Source: Auanema rhodensis
Taxonomy: Eukaryota > Nematoda > Chromadorea > Rhabditida > Rhabditidae
Direction: 5' to 3'
NCBI GenBank assembly: GCA_964057225.1
Contig: OZ059896.1
Coordinates: 22,068,501 to 22,132,500, forward strand
Length of the DNA: 64,000 nt
A program made the position numbers and the translations under genes. This document shows positions 38,215-51,903 of this stretch, in pieces. Position 1 is the first letter of the stretch, and each line of letters begins with the position of its first letter. The notes beneath the pieces are model-generated. The model was not told where the DNA came from, ran no database searches, and saw only the letters and a program-made list of their open reading frames with translations.

Positions 38215-41022
38215 GCGTTTCTCAATGTAGTATAGTGCATTCGATGCGGATTTTAAAGCTGCGTCGATCTGTGTTATCAGATTTGCGCTAGCTTAAAAAT
38301 GCACCGAGATATCAACTGATATAAGTTCACACTTATATCCTCGATTTTCACCCTGAAGAATTGATTTTTTCGTTGAATAACATTGTCCATCGTTTTTGCC
38401 TTGAAAAAAGAAATCTAAAAACATCTACTTTTTGCTAAATTATTTCGAAATTTTTCGGAAAAATTTTTGTCAAAATGTTTTTGGAAGCAATGTTGATTGT
38501 ACATGGAAACTCAACATACACTAATGCATCATTTTTCAAACGATCATAACTAATTTTTGTATTAAGCGTTTCTCAATGTAGTATAGTGCATTCGATGCGG
38601 ATTTTTAAGCTGCGTCGATCTGTGTTATCAGATTTGCGCTAGCTTAAAAATGCACCGAGATATTAACTGATATAAGTTCACACTTATATCCTCGATTTTC
38701 ACCCTGAAGAATTGATTTTTTCGTTGAATAACATTGTCCATCGTTTTTGCCTTGAAAAAAGAAATCTAAAAACATCTACTTTTTGCTAAATTATTTTGAA
38801 ATTTTTCGAAAAAATTTTTGTCAAAATGTTTTTGGAAGCAATGTTGAGTGTACATGGAAACTCAACATACACTAATGCATCATTTTTCAAACGATCATAA
38901 CTAATTTTTGTATTAAGCGTTTCTCAATGTAGTATAGTGCATTCGATGCGGATTTTTAAGCTGCGTCGATCTGTGTTATCAGATTTGCGCTAGCTTAAAA
39001 ATGCACCGAGATATCAACTGATATAAGTTCACACTTATATCCTCGATTTTCACCCTGAAGAATTGATTTTTTCGTTGAATAACATTGTCCATCGTTTTTG
39101 CCTTGAAAAAAGAAATCTAAAAACATCTACTTTTTGCTAAATTATTTTGAAATTTTTCGGAAAAATTTTTGTCAAAATGTTTTTGGAAGCAATGTTGATT
39201 GTACATGGAAACTCAACATACACTAATGCATCATTTTTCAAACGATCATAACTAATTTTTGTATTAAGCGTTTCTCAATGTAGTATAGTGCATTCGATGC
39301 GGATTTTTAAGCTGCGTCGATCTGTGTTATCAGATTTGCGCTAGCTTAAAAATGCACCGAGATATTAACTGATATAAGTTCACACTTATATCCTCGATTT
39401 TCACCCTGAAGAATTAATTTTTTCGTAGAATAACATTGTCCATCGTCTTTGCCTTGAAAAAAGGAATCTAAAAACATCTACTTTTTGCTAAATTATTTTG
39501 AAATTTTTCGAAAAAATTTTTGTCAAAATGTTTTTGGAAGCAATGTTGAGTGTACATGGAAACTCAACATACACTAATGCATCATTTTTCAAACGATCAT
39601 AACTAATTTTTGTATTAAGCGTTTCTCAATGTAGTATAGTGCATTCGATGCGGATTTTTAAGCTGCGTCGATCTGTGTTATCAGATTTGCGCTAGTTTAA
39701 AAATGCACCGATATATCAACTGATATAAGTTCACACTTATATCCTCGATTTTCACCCTGAAGAATTAATTTTTTCGTAGAATAACATTGTCCATCGTCTT
39801 TGCCTTGAAAAAAGGAATCTAAAAACATCTACTTTTTGCTAAATTATTTTGAAATTTTTCGAAAAAATTTTTGTCAAAATGTTTTTGGAAGCAATGTTGA
39901 GTGTACATGGAAACTCAACATACACTAATGCATCATTTTTCAAACGATCATAACTAATTTTTGTATTAAGCGTTTCTCAATGTAGTATAGTGCATTCGAT
40001 GCGGATTTTTAAGCTGCGTCGATCTGTGTTATCAGATTTGCGCTAGCTTAAAAATGCACCGATATATCAACTGATATAAGTTCACACTTATATCCTCGAT
40101 TTTCACCCTGAAGAATTGATTTTTTCGTTGAATAACATTGTCCATCGTTTTTGCCTTGAAAAAAGAAATCTAAAAACATCTACTTTTTGCTAAATTATTT
40201 TGAAATTTTTCGAAAAAATTTTTGTCAAAATGTTTTTGGAAGCAATGTTGAGTGTACATGGAAACTCAACATACACTAATGCATCATTTTTCAAACGATC
40301 ATAACTAATTTTTGTATTAAGCGTTTCTCAATGTAGTATAGTGCATTCGATGCGGATTTTTAAGCTGCGTCGATCTGTGTTATCAGATTTGCGCTAGCTT
40401 AAAAATGCACCGAGATATCAACTGATATAAGTTCACACTTATATCCTCGATTTTCACCCTGAAGAATTGATTTTTTCGTTGAATAACATTGTCCATCGTC
40501 TTTGCCTTGAAAAAAGGAATCTAAATACATCTACTTTTTGCTAAATTATTTTGAAATTTTTCGAAAAAATTTTTGTCAAAATGTTTTTGGAAGCAATGTT
40601 GAGTGTACATGGAAACTCAACATACACTAATGCATCATTTTTCAAACGATCATAACTAATTTTTGTATTAAGCGTTTCTCAATGTAGTATAGTGCATTCG
40701 ATGCGGATTTTTAAGCTGCGTCGATCTGTGTTATCAGATTTGCGCTAGCTTAAAAATGCACCGAGATATTAACTGATATAAGTTCACACTTATATCCTCG
40801 ATTTTCACCCTGAAGAATTAATTTTTTCGTAGAATAACATTGTCCATCGTCTTTGCCTTGAAAAAAGGAATCTAAAAACATCTACTTTTTGCTAAATTAT
40901 TTTGAAATTTTTCGAAAAAATTTTTGTCAAAATGTTTTTGGAAGCAATGTTGAGTGTACATGGAAACTCAACATACACTAATGCATCATTTTTCAAACGA
41001 TCATAACTAATTTTTGTATTAA
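38215..41022. repeat. HOR block B, third partial copy (units 110-117)
   Basis: Unit 110 has TTTCGAAATTTTTCGG as in unit 47, though without its p149 and p129 states. Unit 111 matches 48 (GATATTAAC, G149), 112 matches 49 (G244, T283), 113 matches 55, 114 matches 56, 115 matches 57, and 116 carries the CTAAATACATC marker of unit 59. The order 47-48-49-55-56-57-59 is that of copy 2, without the extra pentamer. Unit 110 has a unique GATTTTAAAGC. Beyond unit 117 the array changes to dimers. Confidence 0.75.
40321..40671. repeat. Recombinant monomer, unit 116
   Basis: Left part has G149 and T160, right part has C180, G197 and CTAAATACATC. Elsewhere G149 is linked to T180 and A197, with unit 42 the other exception. 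The switch lies between p161 and p179. Confidence 0.6.
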
Positions 41023-44000
41023 GCGTTTCTCAATGTAGTATAGTGCATTCGATGCGGATTTTTAAGCTGCGTCGATCTGTGTTATCAGATTTGCGCTAGC
41101 TTAAAAATGCACCGAGATATCAACTGATATAAGTTCACACTTATATCCTCGATTTTCACCCTGAAGAATTAATTTTTTCGTAGAATAACATTGTCCATCG
41201 TCTTTGCCTTGAAAAAAGGAATCTAAAAACATCTACTTTTTGCTAAATTATTTTGAAATTTTTCGAAAAAATTTTTGTCAAAATGTTTTTGGAAGCAATG
41301 TTGAGTGTACATGGAAACTCAACATACACTAATGCATCATTTTTCAAACGATCATAACTAATTTTTGTATTAAGCGTTTCTCAATGTAGTATAGTGCATT
41401 CGATGCGGATTTTTAAGCTGCGTCGATCTGTGTTATCAGATTTGCGCTAGCTTAAAAATGCACCGATATATCAACTGATATAAGTTCACACTTATATCCT
41501 CGATTTTCACCCTGAAGAATTGATTTTTTCGTTGAATAACATTGTCCATCGTTTTTGCCTTGAAAAAAGAAATCTAAAAACATCTACTTTTTGCTAAATT
41601 ATTTTGAAATTTTTCGAAAAAATTTTTGTCAAAATGTTTTTGGAAGCAATGTTGAGTGTACATGGAAACTCAACATACACTAATGCATCATTTTTCAAAC
41701 GATCATAACTAATTTTTGTATTAAGCGTTTCTCAATGTAGTATAGTGCATTCGATGCGGATTTTTAAGCTGCGTCGATCTGTGTTATCAGATTTGCGCTA
41801 GCTTAAAAATGCACCGAGATATCAACTGATATAAGTTCACACTTATATCCTCGATTTTCACCCTGAAGAATTAATTTTTTCGTAGAATAACATTGTCCAT
41901 CGTCTTTGCCTTGAAAAAAGGAATCTAAAAACATCTACTTTTTGCTAAATTATTTTGAAATTTTTCGAAAAAATTTTTGTCAAAATGTTTTTGGAAGCAA
42001 TGTTGAGTGTACATGGAAACTCAACATACACTAATGCATCATTTTTCAAACGATCATAACTAATTTTTGTATTAAGCGTTTCTCAATGTAGTATAGTGCA
42101 TTCGATGCGGATTTTTAAGCTGCGTCGATCTGTGTTATCAGATTTGCGCTAGCTTAAAAATGCACCGATATATCAACTGATAGAAGTTCACACTTATATC
42201 CTCGATTTTCACCCTGAAGAATTGATTTTTTCGTTGAATAACATTGTCCATCGTTTTTGCCTTGAAAAAAGAAATCTAAAAACATCTACTTTTTGCTAAA
42301 TTATTTTGAAATTTTTCGAAAAAATTTTTGTCAAAATGTTTTTGGAAGCAATGTTGAGTGTACATGGAAACTCAACATACACTAATGCATCATTTTTCAA
42401 ACGATCATAACTAATTTTTGTATTAAGCGTTTCTCAATGTAGTATAGTGCATTCGATGCGGATTTTTAAGCTGCGTCGATCTGTGTTATCAGATTTGCGC
42501 TAGCTTAAAAATGCACCGAGATATCAACTGATATAAGTTCACACTTATATCCTCGATTTTCACCCTGAAGAATTAATTTTTTCGTAGAATAACATTGTCC
42601 ATCGTCTTTGCCTTGAAAAAAGGAATCTAAAAACATCTACTTTTTGCTAAATTATTTTGAAATTTTTCGAAAAAATTTTTGTCAAAATGTTTTTGGAAGC
42701 AATGTTGAGTGTACATGGAAACTCAACATACACTAATGCATCATTTTCCAAACGATCATAACTAATTTTTGTATTAAGCGTTTCTCAATGTAGTATAGTG
42801 CATTCGATGCGGATTTTTAAGCTGCGTCGATCTGTGTTATCAGATTTGCGCTAGCTTAAAAATGCACCGATATATCAACTGATATAAGTTCACACTTATA
42901 TCCTCGATTTTCACCCTGAAGAATTGATTTTTTCGTTGAATAACATTGTCCATCGTTTTTGCCTTGAAAAAAGAAATCTAAAAACATCTACTTTTTGCTA
43001 AATTATTTTGAAATTTTTCGAAAAAATTTTTGTCAAAATGTTTTTGGAAGCAATGTTGAGTGTACATGGAAACTCAACATACACTAATGCATCATTTTTC
43101 AAACGATCATAACTAATTTTTGTATTAAGCGTTTCTCAATGTAGTATAGTGCATTCGATGCGGATTTTTAAGCTGCGTCGATCTGTGTTATCAGATTTGC
43201 GCTAGCTTAAAAATGCACCGAGATATCAACTGATATAAGTTCACACTTATATCCTCGATTTTCACCCTGAAGAATTGATTTTTTCGTTGAATAACATTGT
43301 CCATCGTTTTTGCCTTGAAAAAAGAAATCTAAAAACATCTACTTTTTGCTAAATTATTTCGAAATTTTTCGGAAAAATTTTTGTCAAAATGTTTTTGGAA
43401 GCAATGTTGATTGTACATGGAAACTCAACATACACTAATGCATCATTTTTCAAACGATCATAACTAATTTTTGTATTAAGCGTTTCTCAATGTAGTATAG
43501 TGCATTCGATGCGGATTTTTAAGCTGCGTCGATCTGTGTTATCAGATTTGCGCTAGCTTAAAAATGCACCGAGATATCAACTGATATAAGTTCACACTTA
43601 TATCCTCGATTTTCACCCTGAAGAATTAATTTTTTCGTAGAATAACATTGTCCATCGTCTTTGCCTTGAAAAAAGGAATCTAAAAACATCTACTTTTTGC
43701 TAAATTATTTTGAAATTTTTCGAAAAAATTTTTGTCAAAATGTTTTTGGAAGCAATGTTGAGTGTACATGGAAACTCAACATACACTAATGCATCATTTT
43801 TCAAACGATCATAACTAATTTTTGTATTAAGCGTTTCTCAATGTAGTATAGTGCATTCGATGCGGATTTTTAAGCTGCGTCGATCTGTGTTATCAGATTT
43901 GCGCTAGCTTAAAAATGCACCGATATATCAACTGATATAAGTTCACACTTATATCCTCGATTTTCACCCTGAAGAATTGATTTTTTCGTTGAATAACATT

Positions 44001-47000
44001 GTCCATCGTTTTTGCCTTGAAAAAAGAAATCTAAAAACATCTACTTTTTGCTAAATTATTTTGAAATTTTTCGAAAAAATTTTTGTCAAAATGTTTTTGG
44101 AAGCAATGTTGAGTGTACATGGAAACTCAACATACACTAATGCATCATTTTTCAAACGATCATAACTAATTTTTGTATTAAGCGTTTCTCAATGTAGTAT
44201 AGTGCATTCGATGCGGATTTTTAAGCTGCGTCGATCTGTGTTATCAGATTTGCGCTAGCTTAAAAATGCACCGAGATATCAACTGATATAAGTTCACACT
44301 TATATCCTCGATTTTCACCCTGAAGAATTAATTTTTTCGTAGAATAACATTGTCCATCGTCTTTGCCTTGAAAAAAGGAATCTAAAAACATCTACTTTTT
44401 GCTAAATTATTTTGAAATTTTTCGAAAAAATTTTTGTCAAAATGTTTTTGGAAGCAATGTTGAGTGTACATGGAAACTCAACATACACTAATGCATCATT
44501 TTTCAAACGATCATAACTAATTTTTGTATTAAGCGTTTCTCAATGTAGTATAGTGCATTCGATGCGGATTTTTAAGCTGCGTCGATCTGTGTTATCAGAT
44601 TTGCGCTAGCTTAAAAATGCACCGATATATCAACTGATATAAGTTCACACTTATATCCTCGATTTTCACCCTGAAGAATTGATTTTTTCGTTGAATAACA
44701 TTGTCCATCGTTTTTGCCTTGAAAAAAGAAATCTAAAAACATCTACTTTTTGCTAAATTATTTTGAAATTTTTCGAAAAAATTTTTGTCAAAATGTTTTT
44801 GGAAGCAATGTTGAGTGTACATGGAAACTCAACATACACTAATGCATCATTTTTCAAACGATCATAACTAATTTTTGTATTAAGCGTTTCTCAATGTAGT
44901 ATAGTGCATTCGATGCGGATTTTTAAGCTGCGTCGATCTGTGTTATCAGATTTGCGCTAGCTTAAAAATGCACCGAGATATCAACTGATATAAGTTCACA
45001 CTTATATCCTCGATTTTCACCCTGAAGAATTAATTTTTTCGTAGAATAACATTGTCCATCGTCTTTGCCTTGAAAAAAGGAATCTAAAAACATCTACTTT
45101 TTGCTAAATTATTTTGAAATTTTTCGAAAAAATTTTTGTCAAAATGTTTTTGGAAGCAATGTTGAGTGTACATGGAAACTCAACATACACTAATGCATCA
45201 TTTTCCAAACGATCATAACTAATTTTTGTATTAAGCGTTTCTCAATGTAGTATAGTGCATTCGATGCGGATTTTTAAGCTGCGTCGATCTGTGTTATCAG
45301 ATTTGCGCTAGCTTAAAAATGCACCGATATATCAACTGATATAAGTTCACACTTATATCCTCGATTTTCACCCTGAAGAATTGATTTTTTCGTTGAATAA
45401 CATTGTCCATCGTTTTTGCCTTGAAAAAAGAAATCTAAAAACATCTACTTTTTGCTAAATTATTTTGAAATTTTTCGAAAAAATTTTTGTCAAAATGTTT
45501 TTGGAAGCAATGTTGAGTGTACATGGAAACTCAACATACACTAATGCATCATTTTTCAAACGATCATAACTAATTTTTGTATTAAGCGTTTCTCAATGTA
45601 GTATAGTGCATTCGATGCGGATTTTTAAGCTGCGTCGATCTGTGTTATCAGATTTGCGCTAGCTTAAAAATGCACCGAGATATCAACTGATATAAGTTCA
45701 CACTTATATCCTCGATTTTCACCCTGAAGAATTAATTTTTTCGTAGAATAACATTGTCCATCGTCTTTGCCTTGAAAAAAGGAATCTAAAAACATCTACT
45801 TTTTGCTAAATTATTTTGAAATTTTTCGAAAAAATTTTTGTCAAAATGTTTTTGGAAGCAATGTTGAGTGTACATGGAAACTCAACATACACTAATGCAT
45901 CATTTTCCAAACGATCATAACTAATTTTTGTATTAAGCGTTTCTCAATGTAGTATAGTGCATTCGATGCGGATTTTTAAGCTGCGTCGATCTGTGTTATC
46001 AGATTTGCGCTAGCTTAAAAATGCACCGATATATCAACTGATATAAGTTCACACTTATATCCTCGATTTTCACCCTGAAGAATTGATTTTTTCGTTGAAT
46101 AACATTGTCCATCGTTTTTGCCTTGAAAAAAGAAATCTAAAAACATCTACTTTTTGCTAAATTATTTTGAAATTTTTCGAAAAAATTTTTGTCAAAATGT
46201 TTTTGGAAGCAATGTTGAGTGTACATGGAAACTCAACATACACTAATGCATCATTTTTCAAACGATCATAACTAATTTTTGTATTAAGCGTTTCTCAATG
46301 TAGTATAGTGCATTCGATGCGGATTTTTAAGCTGCGTCGATCTGTGTTATCAGATTTGCGCTAGCTTAAAAATGCACCGAGATATCAACTGATATAAGTT
46401 CACACTTATATCCTCGATTTTCACCCTGAAGAATTAATTTTTTCGTAGAATAACATTGTCCATCGTCTTTGCCTTGAAAAAAGGAATCTAAAAACATCTA
46501 CTTTTTGCTAAATTATTTTGAAATTTTTCGAAAAAATTTTTGTCAAAATGTTTTTGGAAGCAATGTTGAGTGTACATGGAAACTCAACATACACTAATGC
46601 ATCATTTTTCAAACGATCATAACTAATTTTTGTATTAAGCGTTTCTCAATGTAGTATAGTGCATTCGATGCGGATTTTTAAGCTGCGTCGATCTGTGTTA
46701 TCAGATTTGCGCTAGCTTAAAAATGCACCGATATATCAACTGATATAAGTTCACACTTATATCCTCGATTTTCACCCTGAAGAATTGATTTTTTCGTTGA
46801 ATAACATTGTCCATCGTTTTTGCCTTGAAAAAAGAAATCTAAAAACATCTACTTTTTGCTAAATTATTTTGAAATTTTTCGAAAAAATTTTTGTCAAAAT
46901 GTTTTTGGAAGCAATGTTGAGTGTACATGGAAACTCAACATACACTAATGCATCATTTTTCAAACGATCATAACTAATTTTTGTATTAAGCGTTTCTCAA

Positions 47001-49446
47001 TGTAGTATAGTGCATTCGATGCGGATTTTTAAGCTGCGTCGATCTGTGTTATCAGATTTGCGCTAGCTTAAAAATGCACCGAGATATCAACTGATATAAG
47101 TTCACACTTATATCCTCGATTTTCACCCTGAAGAATTAATTTTTTCGTAGAATAACATTGTCCATCGTCTTTGCCTTGAAAAAAGGAATCTAAAAACATC
47201 TACTTTTTGCTAAATTATTTTGAAATTTTTCGAAAAAATTTTTGTCAAAATGTTTTTGGAAGCAATGTTGAGTGTACATGGAAACTCAACATACACTAAT
47301 GCATCATTTTCCAAACGATCATAACTAATTTTTGTATTAAGCGTTTCTCAATGTAGTATAGTGCATTCGATGCGGATTTTTAAGCTGCGTCGATCTGTGT
47401 TATCAGATTTGCGCTAGCTTAAAAATGCACCGATATATCAACTGATATAAGTTCACACTTATATCCTCGATTTTCACCCTGAAGAATTGATTTTTTCGTT
47501 GAATAACATTGTCCATCGTTTTTGCCTTGAAAAAAGAAATCTAAAAACATCTACTTTTTGCTAAATTATTTTGAAATTTTTCGAAAAAATTTTTGTCAAA
47601 ATGTTTTTGGAAGCAATGTTGAGTGTACATGGAAACTCAACATACACTAATGCATCATTTTTCAAACGATCATAACTAATTTTTGTATTAAGCGTTTCTC
47701 AATGTAGTATAGTGCATTCGATGCGGATTTTTAAGCTGCGTCGATCTGTGTTATCAGATTTGCGCTAGCTTAAAAATGCACCGAGATATCAACTGATATA
47801 AGTTCACACTTATATCCTCGATTTTCACCCTGAAGAATTGATTTTTTCGTTGAATAACATTGTCCATCGTTTTTGCCTTGAAAAAAGAAATCTAAAAACA
47901 TCTACTTTTTGCTAAATTATTTCGAAATTTTTCGGAAAAATTTTTGTCAAAATGTTTTTGGAAGCAATGTTGATTGTACATGGAAACTCAACATACACTA
48001 ATGCATCATTTTTCAAACGATCATAACTAATTTTTGTATTAAGCGTTTCTCAATGTAGTATAGTGCATTCGATGCGGATTTTTAAGCTGCGTCGATCTGT
48101 GTTATCAGATTTGCGCTAGCTTAAAAATGCACCGAGATATCAACTGATATAAGTTCACACTTATATCCTCGATTTTCACCCTGAAGAATTAATTTTTTCG
48201 TAGAATAACATTGTCCATCGTCTTTGCCTTGAAAAAAGGAATCTAAAAACATCTACTTTTTGCTAAATTATTTTGAAATTTTTCGAAAAAATTTTTGTCA
48301 AAATGTTTTTGGAAGCAATGTTGAGTGTACATGGAAACTCAACATACACTAATGCATCATTTTCCAAACGATCATAACTAATTTTTGTATTAAGCGTTTC
48401 TCAATGTAGTATAGTGCATTCGATGCGGATTTTTAAGCTGCGTCGATCTGTGTTATCAGATTTGCGCTAGCTTAAAAATGCACCGATATATCAACTGATA
48501 TAAGTTCACACTTATATCCTCGATTTTCACCCTGAAGAATTGATTTTTTCGTTGAATAACATTGTCCATCGTTTTTGCCTTGAAAAAAGAAATCTAAAAA
48601 CATCTACTTTTTGCTAAATTATTTTGAAATTTTTCGAAAAAATTTTTGTCAAAATGTTTTTGGAAGCAATGTTGAGTGTACATGGAAACTCAACATACAC
48701 TAATGCATCATTTTTCAAACGATCATAACTAATTTTTGTATTAAGCGTTTCTCAATGTAGTATAGTGCATTCGATGCGGATTTTTAAGCTGCGTCGATCT
48801 GTGTTATCAGATTTGCGCTAGCTTAAAAATGCACCGAGATATCAACTGATATAAGTTCACACTTATATCCTCGATTTTCACCCTGAAGAATTGATTTTTT
48901 CGTTGAATAACATTGTCCATCGTTTTTGCCTTGAAAAAAGAAATCTAAAAACATCTACTTTTTGCTAAATTATTTCGAAATTTTTCGGAAAAATTTTTGT
49001 CAAAATGTTTTTGGAAGCAATGTTGATTGTACATGGAAACTCAACATACACTAATGCATCATTTTTCAAACGATCATAACTAATTTTTGTATTAAGCGTT
49101 TCTCAATGTAGTATAGTGCATTCGATGCGGATTTTTAAGCTGCGTCGATCTGTGTTATCAGATTTGCGCTAGCTTAAAAATGCACCGAGATATCAACTGA
49201 TATAAGTTCACACTTATATCCTCGATTTTCACCCTGAAGAATTAATTTTTTCGTAGAATAACATTGTCCATCGTCTTTGCCTTGAAAAAAGGAATCTAAA
49301 AACATCTACTTTTCGCTAAATTATTTTGAAATTTTTCGAAAAAATTTTTGTCAAAATGTTTTTGGAAGCAATGTTGAGTGTACATGGAAACTCAACATAC
49401 ACTAATGCATCATTTTCCAAACGATCATAACTAATTTTTGTATTAA
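41023..49446. repeat. 702-bp dimer HOR zone (units 118-141)
   Basis: Two monomer types alternate. Type P has G94, A149, A160, C180, G197; type Q has T94, G149, T160, T180, A197. They differ at these five sites plus, in many P copies, TTTTCC at p321. P-Q pairs run from 118-119 to 122-123, 125-126 to 135-136, and 138-139. Single G244/T283 monomers (124, 137, 140) are inserted where a P unit is expected, each preceded by Q. Unit 121 has TAGAAGTTC and unit 141 TTTTCGCTAAA. GATATC at p94-99 exists in P and not in Q. Confidence 0.88.
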
Positions 49447-50499
49447 GCGTTTCTCAATGTAGTATAGTGCATTCGATGCGGATTTTTAAGCTGCGTCGAT
49501 CTGTGTTATCAGATTTGCGCTAGCTTAAAAATGCACCGATATATCAACTGATATAAGTTCACACTTATATCCTCGATTTTCACCCTGAAGAATTAATTTT
49601 TTCGTAGAATAACATTGTCCATCGTCTTTGCCTTGAAAAAAGGAATCTAAAAACATCTACTTTTTGCTAAATTATCTTGAAATTTTTCGAAAAAATTTTT
49701 GTCAAAATGTTTTTGGAAGCAATGTTGAGTGTACATGGAAACTCAACATACACTAATGCATCATTTTTCAAACGATCATAACTAATTTTTGTATTAAGCG
49801 TTTCTCAATGTAGTATAGTGCATTCGATGCGGATTTTTAAGCTGCGTCGATCTGTGTTATCAGATTTGCGCTAGCTTAAAAATGCACCGAGATATCAACT
49901 GATATAAATTCACACTTATATCATCGATTTTCACCCTGAAGAATTAATTTTTTCGTTGAATAACATTGTCCATCGTCTTTGCCTTAAAAAAAGGAATCTA
50001 AAAACATCTACTTTTTGCTAAATTATTTTGAAATTTTTCGAAAAAATTTTTGTCAAAATGTTTTTGGAAGCAATGTTGAGTGTACATGGAAACTCAACAT
50101 ACACTAATGCATCATTTTTCAAACGATCATAACTAATTTTTGTATTAAGCGTTTCTCAATGTAGTATAGTGCATTCGATGCGGATTTTTAAGCTGCGTCG
50201 ATCTGTGTTATCAGATTTGCGCTAGCTTAAAAATGCACCGATATATCAACTGATATAAGTTCACACTTATATCCTCGATTTTCACCCTGAAGAATTAATT
50301 TTTTCGTAGAATAACATTGTCCATCGTCTTTGCCTTGAAAAAAGGAATCTAAAAACATCTACTTTTTGCTAAATTATTTTGAAATTTTTCGAAAAAATTT
50401 TTGTCAAAATGTTTTTGGAAGCAATGTTGAGTGTACATGGAAACTCAACATACACTAATGCATCATTTTTCAAACGATCATAACTAATTTTTGTATTAA
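49447..50499. repeat. Units 142-144: transition to the right-hand HOR family
   Basis: Unit 142 combines T94 with A149, A160, C180 and has ATTATCTTG. This T94/A149 combination becomes standard to the right. Unit 143 is the first of the right-hand TATCATCG monomers with A189 and G283, and has ATAAATTC at p108-115. Unit 144 is again T94/A149. Confidence 0.7.
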
Positions 50500-51903
50500 G
50501 CGTTTCTCAATGTAGTATAGTGCATTCGATGTGGATTTTTAAGATGCGTCGATCTGTGTTATCAGATTTGCGCTAGCTTAAAAATGCACCGAGATATCAA
50601 CTGATATAAGTTCACACTTATATCCTCGATTTTCACCCTGAAGAATTAATTTTTTCGTAGAATAACATTGTCCATCGTCTTTGCCTTAAAAAAAGGAATC
50701 TAAAAACATCTACTTTTTGCTAAATTATTTTGAAATTTTTCGAAAAAATTTTTGTCAAAATGTTTTTGGAAGCAATGTTGAGTGTACATGGAAACTCAAC
50801 ATACACTAATGCATCATTTTTCAAACGATCATAACTAATTTTTGTATTAAGCGTTTCTCAATGTAGTATAGTGCATTCGATGCGGATTTTTAAGCTGCGT
50901 CGATCTGTGTTATCAGATTTGCGCTAGCTTAAAAATGCACCGAGATATCAACTGATATAAGTTCACACTTATATCCTCGATTTTCACCCTGAAGAATTAA
51001 TTTTTTCGTAGAATAACATTGTCCATCGTCTTTGCCTTGAAAAAAGGAATCTAAAAACATCTACTTTTTGCTAAATTATTTTGAAATTTTTCGAAAAAAT
51101 TTTTGTCAAAATGTTTTTGGAAGCAATGTGGAGTGTACATGGAAACTCAACATACACTAATGCATCATTTTCCGAACGATCATAACTAATTTTTGTATTA
51201 AGCGTTTCTCAATGTAGTATAGTGCATTCGATGCGGATTTTTAAGCTGCGTCGATCTGTGTTATCAGATTTGCGCTAGCTTAAAAATGCACCGATATATC
51301 AACTGATATAAGTTCACACTTATATCCTCGATTTTCACCCTGAAGAATTAATTTTTTCGTAGAATAACATTGTCCATCGTCTTTGCCTTGAAAAAAGGAA
51401 TCTAAAAACATCTACTTTTTGCTAAATTATTTTGAAATTTTTCGAAAAAATTTTTGTCAAAATGTTTTTGGAAGCAATGTTGAGTGTACATGGAAACTCA
51501 ACATACACTAATGCATCATTTTTCAAACGATCATAACTAATTTTTGTATTAAGCGTTTTTCAATGTAGTATAGTGCATTCGATGCGGATTTTTAAGCTGC
51601 GTCGATCTGTGTTATCAGATTTGCGCTAGCTTAAAAATGCACCGATATATCAACTGATATAAGTTCACACTTATATCCTCGATTTTCACCCTGAAGAATT
51701 AATTTTTTCGTAAAATAACATTGTCCATCGTCTTTGCCTTGAAAAAAGGAATCTAAAAACATCTACTTTTTGCTAAATTATTTTGAAATTTTTCGAAAAA
51801 ATTTTTGTCAAAATGTTTTTGGAAGCAATGTTGAGTGTACATGGAAACTCAACATACACTAATGCATCATTTTTCAAACGATCATAACTAATTTTTGTAT
51901 TAA
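50500..51903. repeat. Units 145-148: short version of the right-hand HOR
   Basis: Unit 145 has GATGTGG with AAGATGCG, unit 146 has ATGTGGAGTG with TTTTCCGAAC, and 147 and 148 are T94/A149 monomers. The triplet 145-146-147 returns as 149-151, 161-163 and 181-183. Unit 148 is odd: it starts GCGTTTTTC and has GTAAAATAAC. Confidence 0.8.
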
